NCBI GenBank assembly: GCA_019649035.1
Contig: BMAT01007653.1
Span: forward strand, 158,688 to 185,727
DNA: 27,040 nucleotides
Reading direction: 5' to 3'
DNA from: Elysia marginata
Lineage: Eukaryota; Mollusca; Gastropoda; Plakobranchidae
Every line of letters begins with the position of its first letter. Positions within the stretch are counted from its first letter, which is position 1. Position numbers and translations under genes: made by a program. Below, piece by piece: positions 11,253-23,400 of this stretch. The notes under the pieces are model-generated. The model was not told where the DNA came from. It saw only the letters and a list, made by a program, of their open reading frames with translations, and made no database searches.

Positions 11253-11254
<2 letters not shown>

Positions 11255-12624
11255 GGCATTTATGATGGGCATTATTACACCACAGTCTGTTATGCTCAAT
11301 GCGCATTACAATGATCGTTTAAAACATGGTACATTTTTCATTATAAGAACAATGTCACAGACATTGAGAAAATAAAAACCAATGTTTATAATTTAATGTC
11401 TATTGATGTCTATTGTGATTTTTTTATAACATAGCAATTATCATCGGGTTATAATTAAATTGTTCTTCTTTTTATCATCATTAGCATTACTATGTTTGAT
11501 ATTACGAATCATATATAAATATAACATTCAGCATCATTACCCCCCCTCTCTTTCACACAGGGATGAGATTTTATAATCGCTAAACGTGTAACACAGGCAT
11601 TACACGTCTAAATTAAATGCGTGCATCTAGTAGCCCAAGTGACAACCTGGACATTTCCCAGATGATCTAAGTAAATTTTATACAAACTGTTAATAGGCCT
11701 ACTCAAAACAAACGGAAAATGTAGCTGAAGATATGAACTTGAAAGAGGGAAAGAAAACAAAAAGCAACATTAGTGACAACACGCAATAAAAAATTGCGCC
11801 GCACAACAAGATTACAACTACCCTAATCATGCAATACAGTGTTTTATGAGCCTGTTTTCCACGGCATCAAGGAGAAAACCAACACTCATTATGATTGCAT
11901 ATTTTGATAGAACAGGGTTAGGGCAACCCATAAATACCAAAATTTGTTCAGAATAACTGCTCTAAATCATGGTAGGGCCAAAAAACATGCGATTTAAGGG
12001 GGTTTTCTTTGAAAATATGGTATATGGTTTAAACAGGACATCTCAAAAGAAAAACAAGGAATTGCTTTGTTTTTTTGCTCTGACATGTAGATTTTAGTGG
12101 TTAAAATGATGAACCAATAATATTAAGGATAGGTTGATAAGTTTTCATATGAGGCACCAGAAACTTGTTCGGTTTGTTTTTACGTAAAAAAATTAGGGGG
12201 TAGGGTTGCAAATCTGTTTATATTTTTCAAGGGAACATATTTAAAGACTACTTTAAAGGTTCAATTTCACACACATAGTCTTAAAAACAATTATGCCAAG
12301 TTTCAAAGATGTTGAACCAAAACTTTTTGAGATATCCTGGTTTGTCTGAGGAAAAATGCGCGAAAAATGAATTTTTGAGAAAACGACAAAAAAAAAAAAA
12401 AGAGAAAAAATTGACAAAACTATGTAACCTAACTTTTTTGAAAATTAAAAAAAAATACCTCCCAATGTCAGATTGATGTAATTTTGCTACCAAAATGTTC
12501 AGAAATAAATGAAGTTTTTATGAGGCCAAAAACCTGGTAAATGTAATCTGGACCCAAATTTGCCTTTCTTGCAAGTTTAACCTGTCCTTAATGTTTCATC
12601 GAAACTTGGCGATTTTCCTCGACT
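11253..12624. other. Non-coding stretch, nothing recognised
   Basis: AT-rich with A and T homopolymers. No exon, transposase motif or paired repeat is seen within it. Confidence 0.5.
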
Positions 12625-13115
12625 ACGTTTTCTTTGAGAGCAAATAAACGTGAATGGCCGACTCGGGAACATTTTTTCGATATGACGATGTCGCGAAAAT
12701 TACCGGTTTATCTTTTGTCTTGTCAGTCCAAATCACCAGGCCAAAGCCGCCGGTCAAGTTCGTCAATTTTTATTATTTTTTAAACCGTACACACAAAGAT
12801 AATAGGCCTAAATCATAAGTTCTCCATTATGTGGATGGGGATAAAACGTTTTTGATTTATCCGTTTTTTGTTTTTTTTTTGTTTTTTTGTTTTTTTTTTA
12901 TAAAAGCGGCAGGGCTGAGATCTCACCCTGATTGCCAAGTAGCTTGTTTTAAGAGCGAATTCCAGTTACAAACCTCTTAAAATTTATAAACTTGACCAGC
13001 GGCAATGGTGAAATAACCTAGACTGACAAGACAAAGATAAACCGACAATTTTCGAGACATTGTTACATGAAAATTTCGTTTTAATTCGGCCATTGACCTG
13101 TATACTCTCTTTGTG
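12625..13115. repeat. Long imperfect inverted repeat (foldback/MITE-like)
   Basis: The left arm (about 12625-12780) and right arm (about 12965-13115) are reverse complements at roughly 70 percent. Matching landmarks are AATGGCCGA, GATGTC.CGAAAATT, GGTTTATCTTT, GTCTTGTCAGTC, CACCA, GCCG and GGTCAAGTT. The spacer is about 190 bases and contains T homopolymers. No ORF of note. No target-site duplication could be assigned, so the outer ends are approximate. Confidence 0.65.
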
Positions 13116-13300
13116 CTGTGCGTTTTTTTTACATTTGTAATTCCTTTCCAGTATTGACAGTGTGCACATAATTTTCTTAGATTTTCTATGATATTTCCAG
13201 GTCGTTACTTGGCATACTAGAATCTAGATTTACCAATTTAATACGTCCGTCGTGAAATTTAGGCAAGTTAGCGACCATGAAATCTCACTCCTGATTGGAA

Positions 13301-13324
13301 NNNNNNNNNNNNNNNNNNNNNNNN
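13301..13324. other. Assembly gap (24 N)
   Basis: A run of undetermined bases; true length unknown. It lies about 190 bases beyond the inverted repeat, a plausible cause of assembly difficulty. Confidence 1.
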
Positions 13325-13845
13325 GTTTGATTCGCACTATTCAAAATACCATTTTAGTGCATACACGTGATCGATCCCGGCGACCGACAGCTTGAATCGT
13401 CAATCCTCATTTGCTCGAGCAGAACATTTTTTCAAGACATATTTTTCACACAACCTTGATTTTTAGTACAGATATAAAATCAGCGGCAAAAGGCACATCA
13501 GAAACATACCAAACACATAAATTTTATACATTCTTTGAACGAAAACAAATTTTCCCATTAAATATTTTACAGATCACCTGCAAGACAAAAGGGCAATCCA
13601 AACCTGCCCCATTTTTATTCCCCCAGTGCGGGCTTTCCCCAACTCCACCTTGCCTTACCTAACTGCAAAACTAAAATGACACATCCTCTCGTGACAATCG
13701 CTAAAACAACGGTCCCATTGGGCGTTTGTTCTCGTCTCACTTCCATTGTCATGTGACGTTAATGCGCGTAGAAAAAAATGTCATGAGACAGAAATGGAAT
13801 GAAAGCAAGCCACTGGGTAAGAACCACAGACTTCTCGGTTCTACC

Positions 13846-13854
13846 TATAAATAG
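13846..13854 (+). promoter_or_regulatory. TATA-like box
   Basis: TATAAATAG fits the metazoan TATA consensus well. A TGACGT (CRE-like) word lies about 95 bases upstream in a CG-containing patch. No transcript or coding exon can be tied to it, and AT-rich DNA produces such matches by chance. Confidence 0.2.
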
Positions 13855-13855
13855 C

Positions 13856-13969
13856 TTGGAGAGAAAGGGACTTGAGTGGGATCAATTGGTTTAATTAAGG
13901 TTCGTTTGGCAATTGGAGAGAACGAAACATGAGTGTGATCAACTGGTTTGATAAAGGTTTTTGGCTTAA
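13856..13969. repeat. Tandem duplication of about 57 bp, two units
   Basis: Units 13856-13912 and 13913-13969 both start TTGGAGAGAA and share TGAGTG.GATCAA.TGGTTT, AAGGTT and TTTGGC in order. About 80 percent identical by eye. Directly adjoins the TATA-like word. Confidence 0.8.
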
Positions 13970-14616
13970 TTGGTACCTGATCTTGTTTGTTTTTTAATTA
14001 ATGTACTTGTACTTGTAATTTGTACAGTGATCAGCTTTTAATAATTAGTGGCGGTAAATCTGTACATACAGCTTACAAAACTGACACAAGCACGCAAATA
14101 TTGCTGATATTCCAGGTAGACCTATTCTGTTTGTGATTTATTGGCACGTCCGTGCTCTATTCTAACAGTTACTGTTACAAACGGTCGTTTTTCTTTAGTA
14201 GGCCTAGTGTTTCAGAAATGCGTTTACATGCAGGGGTGGGGGTGGTGACAATAATTATAAAAGATATTAGTTAATAAGGTTAATCGTGTTACTATTATTT
14301 AGAATAATTATGCTTAGGTTCATATTATGCCAGAGGAGTTATTTGGCTTTTGAAATACATTATGTAAAATGTGCAATGCTTTGTTTTCTGGTAGCCTTGA
14401 AACTAACTTTCTTGACGACGGGACAAGTAAAAAATTATCAATCATAATTAGCTTACATTTTCATAACTGATAAAGGCCGAAACGTTAAAGTTTTACTCAG
14501 ACTGTAGACTGCCGCTTTGTTAAACACCGTTAGGACATTTACAATAAGAGTTACGTGTTATGTTTTGGAGTTTTGTCCAAGGCATTGTCTTTTTTCATTC
14601 TCAGCCGCTTCAATCT

Positions 14617-14620
<4 letters not shown>
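13970..14620. other. Non-coding stretch, nothing recognised
   Basis: No conserved coding or RNA signal is seen between the 57-bp duplication and the second CT array. Confidence 0.5.

Positions 14621-14660
<40 letters not shown>
14621..14660. repeat. (CT)20 microsatellite
   Basis: Twenty uninterrupted CT units, the same length and strand as the array at 11051-11090. Confidence 0.98.
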
Positions 14661-14662
<2 letters not shown>

Positions 14663-15059
14663 ATTGGTTTTTTCCTCTAACCTTTAATTTCATGTGCATT
14701 AAATGTCCATCCTGTCCTTACCTCTTCCTTTACCGCTCTACGACATTTTCCATTCAAGCTTAGATTACGATCGGTAGCCGACCTTGGGTAAGCGAAGCGA
14801 GACCAAAGTCCTCAAGTAAAGACCTCCAACTCAAGTAAAGTACTGATGATGGGAACAGATTGACTTCCCTTGGATTGAATGTGGTACTGGTAGTCTGTGA
14901 ATATGGCTACTGAAGAGAAAACAGCTAGGCCCAGGCGCATTTTGTAGTGTTTACAATAATATTGCAAAAACTCTTTTCGTAACGAGGAAAGCAAAGGGAA
15001 ATCTTTTTTCAAGTATATCTAATTCTTTGGCGAGACCTAGCCTAGGCTTGACACAAGTT

Positions 15060-15194
15060 ATGGCGGTCATTGGCGGAACCTCTATTTTTCTCTGCGCCCA
15101 CTGCAGTCAATGGTACAGCATCGACCGCGAGCGATTAGCGGTAGCTGTCTGCGGTAAGAACTTTAAAAATATTAATTATTCGAGGTACGTGTGA
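15060..15194 (+). other. CG-rich patch with short ORF and donor-like sites (candidate upstream exon)
   Basis: From 15060 the sequence is CG-richer than its surroundings, with an ATG in good context (G at -3, G at +4). It opens 44 codons starting MAVIGGTSIFLCAHC. TCTGCG|GTAAGA (donor GT at 15154) and CGAG|GTACGT (about 15185) resemble 5' splice sites. It could be a first exon of the eIF5 transcript or of another RNA. If the first donor joined the acceptor at 20243, the ATG frame would run into the eIF5 uORF frame, which would be inhibitory; that weighs against it or implies an alternative transcript. Confidence 0.2.
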
Positions 15195-15366
15195 CGACAA
15201 AAAAAAGGAAAATAAGTTTTATTTGGCCGTGGGTCTGTTTTTAAATTAAGCCCGCAAAAGTGCGCTAGTATAGCAAAAAAAAAAAAAACTGAAACACGAA
15301 AAAAAAATGCTCCCTAATTTAGCTTCAAAATGAACAGATTTTGGTGGACGCCCCTAGAATGATGCA

Positions 15367-18085
15367 TTGACTTACTTGACTAATCCGCTGTTCGCCTCCG
15401 GCTCGTAAGAATCGGTGGTCTCAGCAAACCCGGTGATCCTCCTTGTAAACGTTCTCCACTCGTTCTGGTCTTGTACCAACAGTCTCATGGTTTGTAAATC
15501 GTTTGAAGTTTTGAGTTTCATAGGGTGTAAGCTTGTGGGAGTTCTTTGTTTATTATTGCAGGTAGTGTGGTTGTTGGTCTTCCACGATATCTGCATGCCA
15601 TTTGGTTGAAGTATGCATGCAAGACTTTTTTGACCGGAATGTCTATGCCTCTACTAAGAATGTGGCCGAAGAGACGCCAACGACTTTCGGCAATGTGCAT
15701 TGACAATGGTTTCTCGTTGCATATTTTATATAATGATTTGTTTGTTATTTTTGTGAGGTAGCGGATGTTCAATACTTGACGAAGTTGTTTTCTATGGAAG
15801 GCATCTAGTTTGGATGACTCGGCCTGCGTGAGGACCCATGTACTACAGTTGTATGTGAGGATAGATTTAAGGAGTGCATTATAGAGTTTAACTTTTATGT
15901 TTCTCTTTATTTTGTCTTGCTGATCCAAACTACCCGTAACTTGTTTAATGCTACATTTGGAAGCTTTTTCCTCCTTTCAACATCCTCTGTGTCGCCAATC
16001 AGGAATCCAGATTTCTTTGCTGATCTCCACCCATTCTCTTCTTTTCTCAGTGATGTTAGCTCTGTTTTGTTCACGTTTACTTTAAGGTTGAATTTTTCTA
16101 AGCTTAGTTCTTTTTTTAATTTGATCAATGTTGATATGCACTAACCCGATGAAGTCCACATCGTCAGCATAGGCGATTTCTCTGGGAATAATATTACATA
16201 TAGGAGTCTTGGGCTCGCCGTTTATCTTTCTAGCACTTTTAAGGTCGTGTTCCAAGTAAAAAGTAAATAATACTGGAATTAGACTATCGCCCTGAGGCGT
16301 GCCGACGTTGCTGGTGAAGGGAACTTCTATATCAGCTTTGTTTATTCTCGTATTTATTTGTGTGTTACTAAAGAGAAATTGAATAAGTCTGACTTCGTCT
16401 TCTTGGACTATTTCTCCTAAGATTTTGAGCAGAACTTCTCTGTTGATTGTGTCAAATGCTGCTGACGTACCGTTTCCTGTTATTTTGATAGTGATGTCTT
16501 CTATATTTGTTTTTGCCGGTAACCATTTGTGGGTTCATATTACATCGGATGTGCTTCTGTCTGGCCTGAAACCACTTAGACTATGATTGTGCGAGGTGTT
16601 GCTCTACGACGGGTCTTATTCTATCAAGTGCTATAGGGACAGGCTTTTTTGATGGTGTTTAGAAGTGTTATGGGCCTTTGTTTGGTGGTCCTTTAGCTTT
16701 TCCCGGTTTTTGGATGGCATTAAGTACCCCGGAGTTAATGTCCAGGGTTTCATGTGTTTGAAATGCATTGTTTATAATATTGGCAATTGTTTCGTCTAAA
16801 ATATGTGGGGCATATTTTAGAAGCTCCGACTGAATCTGGTCTTCTCCAGAGGCTTTCTTGTTTTTAAGCCGGTGGAAACGTTTTCTTACGTCATCTTTTG
16901 AGAAGGTCTTCGAAGCGCTCGGGGCTAGGCCACCCTACTCAAAAGACCTGTCAGTCAAAATGTAAACAAACTTGCGCATGAGAGTTCTAATGATTTATCT
17001 CTTTTAAGTTCTTAGTATAGTTAGGGCACATGAGAACTCAACTCGTGGTTTCCTGTTATGGGCCGGCCCAAAACAAAGTTACATACATAATATAGGGAAT
17101 ATGATATCTACTCATGTTGGAGTTTTCGGCCTGTTGTATGGCGGCCTAGGCTCTGGGTGTTCCTTGAAATGGTGGTATCTTTGTTGCTTTCGTCTTTGAA
17201 TTTACTTCTGAAATGGTTTGCTAGAGTCTGTAGTATTTCGTTGGGGTTGGTTATTATTTTGCCTTCGCTGTCTTCAACTTGGGGGTTTTCATAATTATGT
17301 TTTCGGGTTTAAAGCTTTGGCCGCTGATAACATAACATCATCACTTTTAGCTTTGGTTATAGAGTCAGCTTTTTTGTCCAGTCCGTCGTTTCTTAGATCC
17401 TGTACGCGTTTGCTAATCTGATGTAATATTTCGTTCCTTTCTTGCTTGAGTTTTATCTTATTTTGTTTGTCTCTGGTGTTATCTATTCTTATCCTGAGCT
17501 GTTTTTGTTGAGTCGACAGGTTAGTTATAGTTTCGTCTGGTGTTCTGTTAGGCCTGGTTCATGTGATTTCTCCTAAAGTCTCTTTTGCTGTTTTGAAAAT
17601 CACTCGCTTAACCAGTTGCCACATCTCATTTCTAGATTTATTTGGCCCAGCCGTGTGTCGAGTTGTTGATATTTGGCTCGACATTCCTGATTATTGGCAA
17701 CATTGGCTATGTTCGCTTTGTTTCTGATATTCGTTGTGTGCTTGGTTTTACGCCACACTTTACACCATTCAAGTTCGAATGTTGTGATGACAATTTTGTG
17801 GTCCCATGAAAGGGTGGTCCCACCGTATGATCTTGCGTTTGTAGAAAGGTGCTTGAATCGCCTCTGGCAAATAATAATATCGATTTGGTTAGACATAGGC
17901 ACTGTGTTACCGGTGTCTGGATCTTGTCTGTGCCCAGTCCAGGTTGTTATATGCTTGGAAGGGTAGGGGAAGGCGCTGTTAGTAATATTAATTTTTCTTT
18001 CACATAGTTCAACTAATGTTTTCCCGTTTTCGTTTCTTCTGCCTTTCGAGTATAGAATAGTTTCTCCTTCACTTCGCCTACCAAC
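15367..18085 (-). mobile_element. LINE (non-LTR retrotransposon), 5'-truncated and decayed
   Basis: Minus-strand reading, 5' to 3'. 17600-18080 is the C-terminal part of an apurinic-type endonuclease: NENGKTLVELC, then NQIDIIICQRRFKH, then WDHKIVITTFEL, where the usual SDH is WDH. About 16640-16910 holds RT finger sequence with KNKKASGEDQI. The palm follows with AAFDTI (16445-16459), GTPQGD (16286-16303) and AYADDVDF (YADD at 16160-16171), all in one frame. 15372-16128 is the thumb and C-terminal region with KLDAFHRKQLRQVLNIRY, WRLFGHILSRG, RYRGRP.TTLP and VQDQNEWRTF. The frame changes just after YADD and several more times. 16930-17105 has no LINE-like coding and may be an insertion. The 3' end has an AAGTAAGT tail. 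ORF1 and the N-terminal endonuclease are absent. Clade unassigned; Ingi/Nimb/RTE-like groups are possible. Confidence 0.9.
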
Positions 18086-18348
18086 TTAAGCGTTGAAATA
18101 AAAAAAAAAGTATTGTTGCCTATATTTTTTAGCGTATCCTCTAGGTCTTTCTAGAATTGCTATTTTTCATGATGCATTACCCCACATAATAAATTATTAA
18201 TAAACTCAAAATTTGGGTGGGGAGGGGATTGTTAGGTTTGTGCGATTCACGAACCGAGTAATTCGCAAACAGGTTAGGATAAGCTTAGACATTTCCCCAA
18301 TGACATCCGGGCATGTGTGACTATCGTGACAGTACATCTGAGCGGTTG

Positions 18349-18354
18349 GTAAGT
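18349..18354 (+). promoter_or_regulatory. Strong 5' splice-site match upstream of eIF5 (candidate UTR exon donor)
   Basis: GTTG|GTAAGTGAG is a near-consensus donor after a mildly CG-containing stretch (18230-18348). Joining it to the acceptor at 20243 would give a 1.9-kb first intron. No promoter element fixes the exon start, and the match may be chance. Confidence 0.2.
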
Positions 18355-18533
18355 GAGGGCATTGAAGTAATAATCATTGATTGTAATGCAACGTGTTAAA
18401 ACTTTGTGAAATACTTCAGCTGCTAATTAAATCTTGATTAACCGAGGCAACATTTAAAACCCATTTTCCACGTTTTAAATTTTATGGTCCCTCGCGATTT
18501 AGCCGTCCGTAATTAAGGATAAACCGAAAAGAC

Positions 18534-18781
18534 CTAATCTAGATCCAGATTCTCTATCATTCTATGGGTCTATAGATAGATTCTAAATCAAGATCTAGGC
18601 CTAGATCTAGACAACCTGGAATGGAGATCTAGATCTATATCTAAAATCTAGATTTCTAACCGAAAAATTAATTTATAAAATCTCTATTTTCTAAATGGGA
18701 TTAATTTTAATTAATTAGATCTAAGAGATCTATTTTCGGCCCTATTTTCTAAACGGAGTTAGATTAGATCTTGAAGTTAAA
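18534..18781. repeat. CTAGATCT-rich cluster D
   Basis: Contains the perfect 18-bp palindrome AGATCTAGGCCTAGATCT at 18591-18608 and many related words. It lies between the LINE and the eIF5 exons. Confidence 0.7.
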
Positions 18782-20242
18782 ATAACATTAAACCTGCCGA
18801 GTCCAATGGCTAATTTAATTTTTTTATTCATTTCATCACCCCAGTGCCCTAGTTTTGGTTACTTTTTAGAATACTTTCTTAATCTATGTTGTTAGACTTT
18901 TAGAAATTAGCCATCTTAAATCTTTATTTTTCTATATTTCTATTTTATTTAGTATATTCCAAATAATTTTTCCTCCACAGATTCAGAAATAGCCCACTTT
19001 GAATGACTGAAAACAACTGAGTACAGGACCTGTACTAACCATTGCTTGGCCAGTTGCCATTTCTTTGCTGTTAAACGCAGACCGTGAAAGCAATTTTTAT
19101 GACTTTATTGAGTCAAAACGGTAAGCAAAGATTAGACTTGCTATAAATTGTGCCTGAGGGATTTCCACACAGGGGTGGTACCCTACTATAGTACTTATCC
19201 AAAATTTCATGGCAACAAATTCTATTTGATTTTTAGAAACATAGGGTCCTGTGGAATGAGACGCATTATTTTTTAATTGTAATTTTTACAAAACATTACC
19301 AACAAAAAAAAGGGTACTATAAGGAGTTATTTCTTATCTTAATTTATAAAATGTGGCACCCGGTTAGGAAATCCTGCCATTGTGCCCACTAAAATAAATA
19401 CTGTATATATATCTAAGTCTCTAGACGTAGAATGATTGGTCTTTGATTTCCAGTTGAGGGGCATGACCATTTGATCGCAACAAAATAAAGAATTGAAACT
19501 GTACTACTCAGCAAATCTAACATCTAAATTCTAATGTCATTATTTGTTTTACAACGGCAACCAGACGGATTAAAGCGGAAATCCAACATTCTAATTATAA
19601 GAAAGTGCTCTTATTTACAATAGTTTTGTTTTTCTTTTTATCACACTATAGTCAGGTATTTTGAGTCATCAAATAATTTAGTATATTGGTTCAATATATT
19701 GATCAGGAGTTTAAGATCATAGAGTGAAAATCTGTTAACAAAATCAAAATTAAAGTTTAAAATGTCAGAAGACCGTGCACTTACATTCCAGGGCCCAGTT
19801 GTTTGGAACAGTATAGCTTAGTGAGTCTAAATCAAGTCTAAGAGCCTGAATCTGTTTCTACAGTCAAAATATAAATATATGTGAAATCTTAGTATTTTGT
19901 AAAATTTATTTTATCATTATGACCTAATTCAGATCATTTTAATTTACTTGATTTAGTATTTTAATGTTAAAATATGCTTCTGGAATGCCCCTTTTTAATT
20001 GAATTTTGTCTGATTTGTCTTGATTGTCCTAGGTATGAAAGAGAAAGAGAAATTGTTTTAAGTCTCTTTAATTATCATTATGTTTGTTTTCTGTCAAGAA
20101 CTTAGAGATTCTGCTTTATTATCATCTATAGGCGCTATAGAAATCTAGTTATTATTTAAATTTATTAATTTTAAAGTTGAATATATATTTGATAGCCTTA
20201 TGTAGAATTAATTTTGTTTCTTCCTGTCTTTTTTTTTTCCAG
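18782..20242. other. Probable eIF5 5' UTR intron sequence, nothing else recognised
   Basis: AT-rich, no ORF of note, ending in the polypyrimidine tract and acceptor used by the eIF5 exon at 20243. No paired terminal repeats were seen. Confidence 0.5.
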
Positions 20243-20483
20243 AGCCCTTGGCGCGGCACTTGGAAACAATTCAGTTAAGATTATTGGCACTTCGAAGCAG
20301 GTCTGCTTCAAAAGCGTTTATGAAGTTCACACTCCCCCAGAAACATCTCAGCAAAGTTGACAGCAGTATTCATAGAAAACGTAAACCAATTCACATAAAC
20401 TTTTTGCAAACATGGCCCTCAACATTGACCGAAGTAACACAGACCCTTTCTACCGCTATAAGATGCCTCGGCTCATAGCTAAG
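20243..20483 (+). CDS. EIF5: eIF5 exon: 5' UTR (20243-20411) plus coding exon 1 (20412-20483)
   Basis: A long pyrimidine tract ending in CCAG at 20239-20242 marks a good acceptor, so the exon starts near 20243. It holds 169 bases of 5' UTR, then 24 codons ending ...RLIAK before a GTAAAT donor at 20484. The intron that follows is 291 bases (20484-20774). An acceptor inside the UTR means at least one non-coding exon lies upstream. Its position is not fixed by the sequence; candidate donors are noted at 15154 and 18349. Confidence 0.9.
20320..20478 (+). promoter_or_regulatory. Overlapping upstream ORF in eIF5 5' UTR (52 codons)
   Basis: The only ATG in the visible 5' UTR is at 20320. Its context is poor (T at -3, A at +4). 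Its frame stays open across the eIF5 start at 20412 and stops with TAG at 20476-20478, in a frame different from eIF5. Ribosomes starting here could not reach the main start. By contrast the eIF5 ATG has A at -3 and G at +4. In vertebrate eIF5 mRNAs, poor-context uORFs mediate negative autoregulation because excess eIF5 relaxes start selection. The same logic is inferred here from architecture alone. The 52-residue peptide resembles nothing I recognise. Confidence 0.7.
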
Positions 20484-23400
20484 GTAAATTTAGATCAAAG
20501 TTTGTCTTACCTTGTTTTGACCATTATTATTTCAGGACCCTGTATTCATTGTAGAGCCTTTGTAAGATGTTCATACTCTTTTCTTTTTGTTTATGTTTGA
20601 AAAATTCCCTGGTGATCCCAGGATCGAAATTTAATTTAGTCATAGATCTCATTCCTGACCATTTCAAATCTTATGTGTATTGCTGTAGATGTATTTAGTA
20701 CTTTCTGTTTCAAGTTAGATGTATCTTTTTGAATTTAAGTAATTTTTCCCTTGAATATGTTGTTTCTTTCACAGGTAGAGGGAAAAGGGAATGGGATCAA
20801 AACTGTGATTGTCAATATGACAGAGGTAGCTAAAGCATTGTCCAGACCTCCAACCTGTGAGTATTTCAAGCTCAAAAACATGGATGCGGTTAATATTTGT
20901 TGCATTCTTAGATGCCAGTAATCAAAGTCAAGGAGGATAGAAAAATACAGACCTGGAGCTTTTTCAAACTTATTTTAAACCTATATTGCCCTCATTCAAT
21001 AGCTTCCAGATGTGCCATATATGTGGCTGTGATAAAAGGTCGCTCAGCGTCAAAGACAACTTTTGGTGCAGACATATTTTACTCTGAAAATATTTCATAT
21101 TTTATTTAAAAAGGTCCCCTTTAATTCTAATAAAACAAGCAAGAGCCATGGATTTCCTGATGTTAAGACCAAAATATTATAGATACTCTCAAGAATTGCA
21201 TCAGTACAAAGTTTCCACTTCTTGAAATTCATATCAGAATCACTCGTGACTCAAAAAATGTGACGTTTTTCATAAGTTTATTTTCTAAGATGTAGAAAAT
21301 AGCTATTTTTGGTGCAAAGAAGCTTTTTTTTCAAACTAGAGAAAAGTGGCAAAATTAGGGTTGGGATATCAAATTTCAGCTTTTTAGTTGGAACAGCCTA
21401 TCTCTCAAAGTTTTAAATGTATTTTTGCTCAATTTGGTATACATGTAGGTCTGGGTTTCTCTAGAATTTGTGCCTCTGGCTTTTAATTTTGAGATTTTTA
21501 CCCAACCTTGGCTGTTTCAACCATGTTTTTTTTCTCTTTACTTAGGTGATAGGGCATCTTGTCCAAGACACAAAATGTTGGAAACATCATTTTAAAGGAA
21601 TATGCAGTTTTGTGGCATTTTTTAGATATCCTGTTCCAAGTGCAGCAAAAAATGACAACCTTGAATTTAAAAATACTCCCACTTTTCTCAACATTGGGTC
21701 TACATTGTTTAAAATAAAATACTATATCTTTTTATTTCGTACTTGTGTTGTACATAGATCTCTTCAGGAACAATTTTACTTGTATACAAAAACCCTGGCA
21801 AGCATGGTGGCAATGGAAATTCATATTTTTATTAGTTTCTTACCTTAAGCCTGATATCTCTCAGCTTTAAGTCTTCTACTTCCACTGATCGGATTTTGTG
21901 TGTGGTAAAATTGTTGAACTAAAAGCCTGCTTGTTGCTCTTTAGATCCCACAAAGTTTTTTGGTTGCGAGTTGGGTGCACAGACTCAATTTGACTCCAAG
22001 AATGACCGTTACATTGTCAACGGCTCTCACACTGGTGAAAAACTGCAGACCTTGCTTGATGGGTTTATTAAAAAGTTTGTCCTCTGCCCAGAATGCTCTA
22101 ACCCGGAAACAAATCTTGTAAGTAATTACAGTTAGCGTATACATACATGTTACTTTTGAACTCATAGTTGTCTCATAAAGGTCTTTGACCTGATCTGAGT
22201 TGAAAACTACATGTATTTACTAAAAATGATGAGTTAAGAAATATCAAAGGTTTGAAAATCTAAATAAAAAAAATGTTTTCATGAAAGTGTTCTGTTATTC
22301 TGTCATTCGTCTATGTTTTGAGAGACTTGTCTTTAACACAGGAATACTAAATCTCAAATTTTCCATCCCTTGTAAATTTTCTGGTTGTGTATATTTATTA
22401 TTCTTTATCAGTTAAGTGCTATCAAAACAAGAATAATTATGTACAACATGTGACTATGGCATTTTTATTTAAAATGCAAGGCTTGATACTATTTTTTTCT
22501 TCTGAAAAAGTCGTTTCACATTCCTGTCAACAGGTTGTCCAGGTGAAAAGAGGGACAATATCGCAGCGCTGTATTGCATGTGGCTACAATGGACCTGTGG
22601 AAATGAGACATAAGCTCACAACTTTTATTCTTAAGAACCCTCCTGATCAGGTATCTGAGCTGAGCACTTTTTGTTTTTGTTGCTGTTTTGGTGTCTTTAG
22701 TGGTGTTTTGGTGTCTTTAGTGGTCTAGAAACATAATATAAATTTTAATTCAAAATATGATCGTTAGTTTGAAAGCATCCTTGTCTTTCTCAGCATCTCT
22801 TAGGTCTCCAATAAACTTCCTTTTTTTGCCTTGTGTTTCTACTTTTTTTTCCTGCCCTGCCTGTTTTTCTGTTTCTTTCCCTTTTCATATATAACTCTGT
22901 TAACTCACCCCACCTATAATGCCGGCCGCCACCAATTGGACCACAATAGTGTGTACCTATATCGCCCATCATCGCCCGATAGCCATTGCTTTCGTCGCAT
23001 GCTTTTGGTAGCCAGGGATGCAAGTTTTCCGATTTTAATCGGAATTCCGATTTTTTCGTCTCCCCCGATTTTTCCGATTTCCGTTTTTCTTCTTCAACCA
23101 GACAATCAGCAACAAAAAAGTCGGAAAAATTATAAACTTATTAAAGTAAGAACTTAAACCGAGAGAAGACGACCGGAAAATCGGAAGCGAATTACAAATC
23201 TTTTATCGATTCTATGGCGATACCGATTATTTCTTTTTGTTTATTCGTTAGTCGATTTCCGTTTATATTTTATATGTAACCTCATCGCCTGATTTCTTTT
23301 TCATGATGAATTCGCAACTGTCCACACAATGGCCAATGGGCGTAAAAGGAAAAGTGAAACTGAAAGTGTGCTACCGATGATTTTCTTGTTTATCTTTAGT

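Noticed and set aside
19168-19200. CACAGGGGTGG as another hAT-like end
   Set aside because: No inverted partner found nearby.
22790-23157. ORFs on both strands at the left end of the hAT-like element
   Set aside because: They cross the element boundary and have no transposase motif or conservation signal.
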